Shown one piece after another: positions 1 through 7,066 of a DNA stretch of 64,000 bases. The stretch is taken from positions 2,294,001 through 2,358,000 of the forward strand of contig OZ251530.1 of NCBI GenBank assembly GCA_965243095.1. The letters are read 5' to 3'. Under the pieces are notes generated by a model. That model was not told the DNA's origin. It made no database searches and worked only from the letters and a program-made list of their open reading frames with translations. Each line of letters starts with the position of its first letter. Within the stretch, counting starts at the first letter, position 1. The position numbers and the translations under genes were made by a program. The stretch is from VXYL01 sp965243095 (GTDB lineage: Bacteria > Pseudomonadota > Gammaproteobacteria > Pseudomonadales > Azotimanducaceae).

Positions 1-349
1 TGTCGGTGCCGGCGTCGAAGCGCACGGTGAAGCGGCCGCTCGTGCCGCTCACGCGCCCCCAGGTTTCGGCGACGTGCGGCATCGCCGACACGCGGGCTTG
101 CAGCGGCAGCAGCAGGTCGCGCTCGACGATTTCGGGTTCCGCGCCGGCGCGCCAGAAGTACACGTACAGGGAATCTCCCTGAATGGCCGGCATGAGTTCC
201 ACGGGAATGCGCTGCCAACCCACCAAGCCCAGAATGACCATGCCGACGAACACCATCGCCACGGCCACCGGACGGCGCACCGGCAGATCCAGCAGATGCC
301 ACGCGCGCCGACCGCCGGCCCCCTCTTGTTTCGCTTGCAGACCGATCAC
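1..349 (-). CDS. RND efflux permease, second subunit (N-terminal part, runs off window)
   Basis: About 116 codons read leftward off the window edge. The start is a GTG overlapping the TGA of the preceding RND gene by 4 nt (GTGA), the usual sign of translational coupling. The translation has a short cytoplasmic lead, one hydrophobic helix (around residues 28-45) ending in GWQRIPVELMP, then a periplasmic stretch with IVERDLLLPLQ. This matches the N-terminus of HAE1-type RND permeases. With the upstream permease and membrane-fusion protein it forms an MFP-RND-RND operon, like mdtABC-type pumps that use two different permeases. Substrate unknown. Confidence 0.85.
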   Translation of the reverse strand, partial: MIGLQAKQEGAGGRRAWHLLDLPVRRPVAVAMVFVGMVILGLVGWQRIPVELMPAIQGDSLYVYFWRAGAEPEIVERDLLLPLQARVSAMPHVAETWGRVSGTSGRFTVRFDAGTD

Positions 350-3300
350 GCCGCCTCCGCTTGTGGCCGCCGTCGCAGCCGATCCAACGCCAGATAGAGA
401 CACGGCAGCACCAACAGCGAGCCGATGGTGGACGCGACGATGCCGCCGATGATGGTGATCGCCATCGGCGCCCGCAACTGCGCGCCTTCGCCGCCGCCGA
501 ACACCAGCGGCGTCAGCGCCAGCGCGGTGGTGAGCGTGGTCATCAGAATCGGCCGCAGGCGAATGCCGGCCGCGGCCGCCAACGCCGCGGCGCGCTCGCG
601 CCCTTCGGCCATCAACTGCCGGGCGGTGGCGATCAGCAACACCGCGTCGTTCACCGCCACGCCGGCGAGCACGATGAAGCCGAGCATGGCCATCACGCCG
701 ATGGGCTGGCCGCCGGGCACCAGCGCCACGGCGACGCCGACCAGCGCGAGCGGCACCGCCGCCAGCACGGTGAGCGGCTGCAGGAACGATTCGAAGGTGC
801 CGGCCAGCACCATCAGCACCAGCGCCAGCGCCAGCAGGCCGGCCAGCTGCAGTTCGCCGAAGGTGCGGGCGCGCTCCTCTTCTTGACCGCGCAGCGAGGC
901 GCGCAGCCCGGGCGGCAAAGGCGCGTCGGCGAGCGCGGCGTACACGGCCGCCACCGCCTCCGCCTGGGTGGCGCCGTCGGCGACGTGCGCGGTCACTTGG
1001 GCGGTGCGGCGCTGATCCCGGCGGAACACTTCCCGGGCGCCTTGCTGGTGGTGGAAGTTGGCCACTTCGCCGACCGCGACCGGGCGGCCGGCGGCGGTGC
1101 GCAGCTCCAAGTCGCCGAGACGGTCGATGTCCGGCGCCGGCAAACGAATGGTGACCGCGCGCTCCTCGTCGCCCATGGCCAAGCGCGTCGCCACGCGCCC
1201 GTCCAAGCTGGCTTCGAGTGCGCGCCCCACGGTGGCCAGATCCACGCCCAGGGCATCCGCCATGGTGCGGTCCAAGGTCACGCGCAGTTCCGGCGGCCCG
1301 CCTTCGAACGACGAGCGCACGTTCCACAACTCCGGCAACTCGGCAAGCGCCTCCTTCACCGCCGCGGCGCCGCGGCGCAGGTCGTCCAGCGCGTTGCCGG
1401 CGATCTCCACCACCACCGGCGGGCCGCTCGCCCCCAGCGAATCGGTGAGCGCGGAACGGCTGATCTCCCACGCCACCTCGGTGTCCGGCAAGGCTTCCAG
1501 GGCCGGACCGACGCTGGCGGCCACTTGCCGGCCGGTGGGCCCGTCCGGCGCCATGCGCACATGCACGCGCGCGGTGTTCTCCTCGGTGAGTTCGCTGCGG
1601 ATGGCGCGGTCGTCTTCGGGCAGGCGGCCCACTTCGGCAAGGGTGGCGGCGAGCGCGCCCTGTCCCGCCTGCGTGAACATCTCCTCCACGCCGGCCGCGG
1701 TCTGCGCCGTGGATTCCACCCGCTGCGCGGCCGGGCCCACCAAGCGCACCGAGAACTGGCGCGGATCCGAAGGCGCGAGCAGTTCCGTGCCGAGCCGCGC
1801 CAGCAGCACCACCGCGCCGACGACCACCACCGCCGCCACCAACACCACCGTGGCCGGGCGCAGCAAGAGCCGGGCCACGATCCGCTCCAGCCAAGCGCGG
1901 GCGCGCGACGCGGCCGCTTCCGCGGCGATGCCGGTGCGCGGCGCATTCGGCAGAAACCAGCGCCCGAGCGCGGGAATCAACAACACCGCCACCACCAGCG
2001 ACGCCAGCAGCGAAACCACCACGGTGAAGGCAATGCCGTCGATGAGGCGGGCGGCCAAGCCTTCCACGAACAGCACCGGCAGGAACACCACGCAGGTGGT
2101 GAGCGTGCTGGCGACGATGGCCCCTGCCACCTGGCCGGTGCCTTTCGCCGCGGCATCGGCCGGCGCGTCGCCCAGCGCGAGCCGTCGGTACATGGACTCC
2201 ACCACCACGATGGCGTTGTCCACCAGCATCCCGGCGCCCAGCGCCAAGCCGCCCAAGGTGACGATGTTCAGGCTGTAGTCGCCGTAGTTCATGCCGAAGA
2301 AGGCCGCGAACACCGAAACCGGCACCGCCGCGGCGACGATGAGCGTGGCGCCCATCGAGCGCAGGAACACCGCCAGCACCAACACCGCCAGCGCCACGCC
2401 GGCGCCGGCGGCGATCTTGAGATCGTCCAACGCTTCCGTGACCAGCTTGGCGTCGTCGGCGATTTCGTGAACGTCCACGCCCGGCAGGTCGTTGCTCAGC
2501 CCGGCCAACGCCTCGCGCACTTCGGCGGAAACCTCCACCGTGTTCGCGCCGGACTCCTTGTAGATGGCGAGGCCCACGCCTTCGCGGCCGTTCACGCGCA
2601 CCAGATGGTCGATCTCCGCATCGACCACGCGCACGGTGCCGATGTCCGAAACGCGCACCGCTTGGCGGGCGTTCTGCTGACCACCCGGGCTGGGATCCGT
2701 GATGTAGCGCACCACCACGTCGGCGACGTCCTGCGCCGAGCGGAAGCGGGAGATGCCGCGCACTTGGAAGATGCGGTCGTTCTCCTCCAACGTGCCGGCG
2801 GTGACATCCGCGTTCTCGGTGTTGACGCGGTTTTCCAGCAACGCCAACGAGACGCCGTACGCCTCCATGCGGTAGCGGTCCACCAGCACCTGCACTTCCT
2901 TTTGCCGGCCGCCGGTGACGCGCACCTCGGCGACGCCCGGCAACTGCTCCAGGCCCGGCGCGATCTGCCGGCGCGCCATGTGGCGCAGTTCCGCCAAGTC
3001 CGGCTTGCCGGTGGGCGCAACCAAGCCCAAGGTGAGGATCGGCGCTTGGCGCGGGTCGAAGCGGCGCACCAGCACCTCGTCCACCTGCGGATCGCCTTCG
3101 AGGGGGCCTACCGCCTTCTGCACGTCCACCAGCGCGAAATCCAAATCCGCGTCCCAGTCGAAGGTGACGGTGGAAACCAGGCGCCCGGCGCGCGCCACTT
3201 GATCCACGTCCAGAATGCCGCGCACGGAGAACAACTGCTGTTCGACGCGCTGGCCGTAGAGCCGCTCCATCTCCACCGGCGGCCGGTTGCCGGCGCGAAT

Positions 3301-3456
3301 GGCCACCACCACGGTGGGGCTTTGCAGATCCGGCAGCAAGTCCACCGGCAGCTCGCGCCAAGACAGCCAGCCGACCAGGGCGATAGCGAGGGCGACAACG
3401 GTGACGGCCACCGGCCGGCGCGTCGCCATGGCGGCCAAGGACTCGAACAACGTCAC
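346..3456 (-). CDS. RND family multidrug/solute efflux permease
   Basis: 1036 residues, the normal length for an HAE1 RND permease. It is a proton-driven inner-membrane exporter of a tripartite pump. The N-terminus has the first transmembrane helix followed by ELPVDLLPDLQSPTV, and the TM4 signature GMLVDNAIVVVES (around residue 410) carries the conserved proton-relay Asp. Two hydrophobic clusters (about residues 340-500 and 860-1020) flank two large periplasmic loops, the duplicated RND architecture. It starts 40 nt after the membrane-fusion gene and overlaps the next permease by 4 nt. The pair of non-identical permeases suggests a heteromeric pump. Substrate cannot be read from sequence. Confidence 0.95.
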   Translation of the reverse strand: MTLFESLAAMATRRPVAVTVVALAIALVGWLSWRELPVDLLPDLQSPTVVVAIRAGNRPPVEMERLYGQRVEQQLFSVRGILDVDQVARAGRLVSTVTFDWDADLDFALVDVQKAVGPLEGDPQVDEVLVRRFDPRQAPILTLGLVAPTGKPDLAELRHMARRQIAPGLEQLPGVAEVRVTGGRQKEVQVLVDRYRMEAYGVSLALLENRVNTENADVTAGTLEENDRIFQVRGISRFRSAQDVADVVVRYITDPSPGGQQNARQAVRVSDIGTVRVVDAEIDHLVRVNGREGVGLAIYKESGANTVEVSAEVREALAGLSNDLPGVDVHEIADDAKLVTEALDDLKIAAGAGVALAVLVLAVFLRSMGATLIVAAAVPVSVFAAFFGMNYGDYSLNIVTLGGLALGAGMLVDNAIVVVESMYRRLALGDAPADAAAKGTGQVAGAIVASTLTTCVVFLPVLFVEGLAARLIDGIAFTVVVSLLASLVVAVLLIPALGRWFLPNAPRTGIAAEAAASRARAWLERIVARLLLRPATVVLVAAVVVVGAVVLLARLGTELLAPSDPRQFSVRLVGPAAQRVESTAQTAAGVEEMFTQAGQGALAATLAEVGRLPEDDRAIRSELTEENTARVHVRMAPDGPTGRQVAASVGPALEALPDTEVAWEISRSALTDSLGASGPPVVVEIAGNALDDLRRGAAAVKEALAELPELWNVRSSFEGGPPELRVTLDRTMADALGVDLATVGRALEASLDGRVATRLAMGDEERAVTIRLPAPDIDRLGDLELRTAAGRPVAVGEVANFHHQQGAREVFRRDQRRTAQVTAHVADGATQAEAVAAVYAALADAPLPPGLRASLRGQEEERARTFGELQLAGLLALALVLMVLAGTFESFLQPLTVLAAVPLALVGVAVALVPGGQPIGVMAMLGFIVLAGVAVNDAVLLIATARQLMAEGRERAAALAAAAGIRLRPILMTTLTTALALTPLVFGGGEGAQLRAPMAITIIGGIVASTIGSLLVLPCLYLALDRLRRRPQAEAA

Positions 3457-3496
3457 TTAGCGGGCCTTGCGTGGAATGGTTGCGGCGAGCAGCGGC

Positions 3497-4636
3497 TCAG
3501 CCGCCGATCACCCGCACCCGGGTACCGTCCACCAGCGTCTCCAAGCCGCGCACCACCACCCGGTCTGCCAGCGCCAGACCCGCCAGCACCTGCACGATGT
3601 CGTCGTCGCCCAGCCCCAGCCGCACGTCGCGGCGGTGGACGCGCTGGCCGTCGAGCAGGAACACGACGTCGCGGCCGCCGCGGTTGGCCACCGCCTGGCG
3701 CGGCACCACCGGAACCTCCGGGCGCTGCTCCACCACCACGGTGACCTCCACGAACATGCCCGGACGCAGCAGCATCGCCGCGTTGTCCACCAGCACTTCC
3801 GCGCGGAACGTGCGCTTGATCGGATCCATCGTTGGCGAAAGACGCAGCACGCGGCCGGTCACCGCGGCCTCCTTGAAGGCGTAGTGGCGAATGCGCGCCT
3901 GTTGTTCCGGGCGCACGCGGGCGAGTTCCGGGCCGATGAGATCCACGTCCGCCACCAGCGCGTCGAGCGATGCGATCTCCGCCACGGCGAAACCGCTGGC
4001 CACCAGCTGTCCATCCGCCATCGGCTGGCCGTTGTTGTCGCGCGCCAAGCGCAGAATGGTGCCGTCGATGGGCGTCTTCAAACTCGCCTTGGCGGCGTTC
4101 AGGGTGCTGCGGTCGTACTCGAGGCGGGCGTTTTCGAGACGCTCCTCGGCGTCGTGTACCTCCTCCTCGGAAGCGAGCTTGGCGTCGAACAGCTCGCGCC
4201 GGCGCGCCAACTGCGCCGCCGCTGCCTCCATGGAGCGGCGCGTGGACTCCAAGCGGGCGTGGATGCGCGCGTCCTCGCCGGTGACGCGGGCGATGAGCTG
4301 CCCGGTGGTCACCGCCGAACCTTCCGCCAAGCGTTCGCCGCCGGCGTCGCGGCCCACCTGCAGATGGCCGGGGGTTTCCGCGTTCAGGCGAACGATGCCG
4401 CGCGCCCGCAGCGTGCCGGTGGCGGTGACCAAGTCCTCCACCGTGGCGGCCTCCACCTCGGCGACCTCCACCGGAATGCGGAACTCCACCTCCGGCGCGC
4501 CGCCGGGCGGCGTGCAGGCGGCGATGGCGAGCAGCAGAAACGCCGCGGCACTCCGTCGGGGGGCGCCGCAAACGCGGCGGATGGTTGCTGTGCCCAGTGC
4601 AGGCTCCGTGTTGGCCATTGTGTCCTTTCGCTTCAT
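3497..4636 (-). CDS. RND efflux periplasmic adaptor (membrane-fusion protein), lipoprotein
   Basis: 379 residues. It links the RND permeases to an outer-membrane channel. The N-terminus has a signal peptide ending in a lipobox (LLLAIAAC), so it is probably lipid-anchored in the periplasm. It is followed by a beta-barrel/lipoyl half, a coiled-coil hairpin (about residues 130-185, rich in Glu/Arg/Ala), the second lipoyl half with SLKTPIDGTI, and a beta-barrel domain with FRAEVLVDN and RPGMFVEV. These are typical HlyD/AcrA-family landmarks. It is the first gene of the operon. No outer-membrane TolC-type gene is present here. An in-frame ATG six codons downstream (MANTEP) is an alternative start. 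Confidence 0.92.
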   Translation of the reverse strand: MKRKDTMANTEPALGTATIRRVCGAPRRSAAAFLLLAIAACTPPGGAPEVEFRIPVEVAEVEAATVEDLVTATGTLRARGIVRLNAETPGHLQVGRDAGGERLAEGSAVTTGQLIARVTGEDARIHARLESTRRSMEAAAAQLARRRELFDAKLASEEEVHDAEERLENARLEYDRSTLNAAKASLKTPIDGTILRLARDNNGQPMADGQLVASGFAVAEIASLDALVADVDLIGPELARVRPEQQARIRHYAFKEAAVTGRVLRLSPTMDPIKRTFRAEVLVDNAAMLLRPGMFVEVTVVVEQRPEVPVVPRQAVANRGGRDVVFLLDGQRVHRRDVRLGLGDDDIVQVLAGLALADRVVVRGLETLVDGTRVRVIGG

Positions 4637-4859
4637 GGTCGCGGTCTATTCGACTCGACGTGGATGCGGCTGTTCAAGAATCGTGCCAAACGCAGCGCGA
4701 AGCACGGCCGGCGGTGTCTTGTCTGCGCGCGCAAGGTGCGCCACCTTACCACAAGGCCGACGAGGGCCCCGTGTGCGCCACACATCCGGGGTGGGCCCTT
4801 GGCCGCTTCGCCCAACCACTGGCGTTTTTGACCAACCGCAGCGGCGCACTGACGCCCGC

Positions 4860-5780
4860 TCACCACTTCACGCGGAAGAAGGCCAACTCCTCTACCTCCG
4901 TCTGGCTGCGCGTGGTGAGCTTGCGCCCGCTCGACGCCTTTTCGATGACGCCGATGTCCGCCAGCCACTCGCAAGCGATGATCACTTCGGAAGTGCCGTG
5001 GTGGCGGCGGAAGTGGTGCGTGATCTCCGTGCCCGAGCGTGGCTCCCCGGCGGCTTCGTCCAAGTAGTCGAGGATGGGGGCGAACAATGTTTCCGCGCGC
5101 GGCGTCAGGTAGCCGTCGATGGCGTCCAACGCCGCCTTGAGCGTGTCCCGGCGCACCGGCTTTTCCACCAGATCCGCGTACACGACGCGAAACAGGGCCG
5201 GATTCAGCCGCAGCGCCGCCACCAACGCCTCCCGATCCACCAGCTCGCCGGCCTCGCTGACCACCACCTCCGCCAACGCCCGCGCGGTGAGCAGGATCCA
5301 CAGCGCCGTGTACGCCACATCCTCCTTCACCTCGTACCACTTGCGCGCCTTGTAGAGGCAGGCCAGCGTGTGCTCGGCGCTGCCCATCGCCTGCATGCGC
5401 CGGTCCCGGTCGCCGATGTCGCCAAGCCCGTCCAGCAACGCGTTGATGGACGGGTCGCGGCTGAACAGCAAGCGCCCTTTGGCGAACAGCGAATGGTCGA
5501 AGGTGTTGCGCACGGCGGTTTCCAAGCGCCGCCGGAACTGCGCCCGCGGCAGCACGGAGGTGTGGATGTTGATGTCGTCCTCCACCAGCGCCAGCCCGTG
5601 CGCGGTGGTTTTCTTGTCGTCCGTGCAGACGAGCACGAGATCGATGTCCGAGCCCTCCCACACTTCGTCGTGGGAAAGGCTGCCGCAAAGGATGGCCGCC
5701 AGGATGTGCCGATCCTCGGATATCTGCGCGATGGCGGCGTCCAAGGCCGCCTCGAAGCGCGCGCGGGCGACGGAGGGCAT
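4860..5780 (-). CDS. nucleotidyltransferase-domain protein
   Basis: 306 residues starting at MPSVARARF; the larger open frame upstream is an overlap with plsX. Residues 25-50 hold the polymerase-beta-type nucleotidyltransferase motif GSLSHDEVWEGSDIDLVLV, with the GS and D-x-D metal-binding residues. A C-terminal helical region of about 180 residues follows. It begins 5 nt after the plsX stop, so it is probably cotranscribed with rpmF-plsX. In Enterobacteria this slot holds fabH, so the neighbour is unusual. The substrate (nucleotidylated protein, RNA or antibiotic) is unknown, and no partner HEPN gene is adjacent. Confidence 0.75.
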   Translation of the reverse strand: MPSVARARFEAALDAAIAQISEDRHILAAILCGSLSHDEVWEGSDIDLVLVCTDDKKTTAHGLALVEDDINIHTSVLPRAQFRRRLETAVRNTFDHSLFAKGRLLFSRDPSINALLDGLGDIGDRDRRMQAMGSAEHTLACLYKARKWYEVKEDVAYTALWILLTARALAEVVVSEAGELVDREALVAALRLNPALFRVVYADLVEKPVRRDTLKAALDAIDGYLTPRAETLFAPILDYLDEAAGEPRSGTEITHHFRRHHGTSEVIIACEWLADIGVIEKASSGRKLTTRSQTEVEELAFFRVKW

Positions 5781-5785
5781 GGGCT

Positions 5786-6772
5786 TTAGACGCCGGCCGC
5801 GACCTTGGCCGGCAGCGCCGTGGACACCGCGGCGATGGCTTGCGTCACGGCGCAGCGGAAGCCTTCGCGGTTCGCGCCGCCGTGGCTCTTCACCACCACG
5901 CCGGCCAAGCCGAGCAGCCGCGCGCCGTTGTGGAGTTGCGGATTGCATGCGGCGCGGATGCGTTCGAGCGCGCCGCCTAGCGTCCTGTCGTCGAACGCGC
6001 CCGAGATGGACGCCCGATCGAGTTCGCGACGCAGTAGGTAGCGCGCCATGTGCAGCGTCCCCTCGGCGGCTTTGAGCGCGATGTTGCCGGCGAAGCCATC
6101 CGCCACCACCACGTCGGCGCCGCCGTCGAACAACCGATCCGGCTCGACGTAGCCGACGTAGCGGATGCGTTCGTCCGCTTCGACCAACCGCGCCGCGGCG
6201 CGCACTTCCGCCGGCCCTTTGCGCACTTCGGAGCCGATGTTCAGCAGCGCCACCGTGGGCGAAGGCAACCCTTCGCTGCTGGCCGCGGCCGTGCCCATGG
6301 CGGCGAACTGATGCAATTGCGGCGCGCCCGCGTTGATGTTCGCGCCCAAGTCCAACATGCGGAAGCCGCGCCCGCCCGGGACGCCGAACGCCTTGATGAT
6401 GGCCGGCCAGCGCACCCCGGGCAGCGTGCCGACGAGGTGCCGAGACAAGGCCAGCAGCGAGCCGGTGCTGCCGGCGCTCACCACGCCTTCGACTTCCCCG
6501 GCGGCGAGCGCCGCGATGGCGGCGCGCATGGAGGAGGGAACATCGCCGCGCAAGGAGGCGCGCAGCGGGTCTTCGACGCTGGCCGCCCGGGGCGCGTCCA
6601 CCACCTCGTGGCAAGTGCCGTCGAGCAGCGGCGCGATGGTGGCCGCGCCGCCGAAAAAACGCAGGGTTGGAGCGCCGGGATGATCGCCGGCCGCCGCCAC
6701 CGCGTCCAAGGCGCCCGCCACCAGCAGCTCGGGCGCCGCGTCGGCCCCTAGGGTGTCGATGGCTATGCGCAA
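5786..6772 (-). CDS. plsX: phosphate acyltransferase PlsX
   Basis: 328 residues. It converts acyl-ACP to acyl-phosphate, the acyl donor for PlsY in phospholipid synthesis; a peripheral membrane enzyme. Diagnostic segments are MRIAIDTLGADAAPE at the N-terminus (family MDxMGGDxxP), VSAGSTGSLLALS, LDLGANINAGAPQLHQFAAMG and VVVADGFAGNIALKAAEG. The family Met-Gly-Gly-Asp is here Thr-Leu-Gly-Ala-Asp, a modest divergence. It lies 42 nt downstream of rpmF, the widely conserved rpmF-plsX order. Confidence 0.95.
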   Translation of the reverse strand: MRIAIDTLGADAAPELLVAGALDAVAAAGDHPGAPTLRFFGGAATIAPLLDGTCHEVVDAPRAASVEDPLRASLRGDVPSSMRAAIAALAAGEVEGVVSAGSTGSLLALSRHLVGTLPGVRWPAIIKAFGVPGGRGFRMLDLGANINAGAPQLHQFAAMGTAAASSEGLPSPTVALLNIGSEVRKGPAEVRAAARLVEADERIRYVGYVEPDRLFDGGADVVVADGFAGNIALKAAEGTLHMARYLLRRELDRASISGAFDDRTLGGALERIRAACNPQLHNGARLLGLAGVVVKSHGGANREGFRCAVTQAIAAVSTALPAKVAAGV

Positions 6773-6814
6773 CGGCGGCGCCGGTTTCGGCCCTCTTCGG
6801 GCAAGCGCGAGGCG

Positions 6815-6991
6815 TTAGCTTTCGGCTTTGGCGACTTTTCTGCCGCGGTAGTAGCCCTCGGCCGTGATGTGGTGCCGGCGGTGGGTTTCGCCGCTGTGCG
6901 AGTCATCCGACAACGTGGGCTCGGCCAAGGCGTGGTGGGAGCGCCGCTTGTCGCGCTTCGAGCGCGTCACCTTGTTCTGTTGTACCGCCAT
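6815..6991 (-). CDS. rpmF: 50S ribosomal protein L32
   Basis: 58 residues from MAVQQNKVTRSKRDKRRSHH, the canonical L32 start. An ATG 11 codons upstream is in frame but outside the family length. The protein is very basic, with the Ser-His-His-Ala block and a TAEGYYRGRKV C-terminus. It heads the rpmF-plsX operon. The yceD (DUF177) gene that normally precedes rpmF is missing; the divergent msbA-lpxK fusion begins about 75 nt upstream, so both promoters share this gap. A TAGAAT hexamer at 7023-7028 on the minus strand is a possible -10 element. Confidence 0.96.
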   Translation of the reverse strand: MAVQQNKVTRSKRDKRRSHHALAEPTLSDDSHSGETHRRHHITAEGYYRGRKVAKAES

Positions 6992-7066
6992 GTGTTTTCG
7001 TCGCAATTGCCAAAGGTGGCTCATTCTACCAACGTGCGTTGCGCTTGGCGGTGCCGCCCAAGTCTC

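Noticed and set aside
361..3744. 1127-codon open frame on the plus strand opposite the RND and adaptor genes
   Set aside because: Rich in His/Arg/Gln with no domain signal. It mirrors a true gene on the other strand, as expected at high GC; similar frames lie at 28134-30989 and 45798-48701.
4637..4859. Gap between the efflux adaptor and the nucleotidyltransferase gene
   Set aside because: No coding potential, terminator or clear promoter could be recognised.
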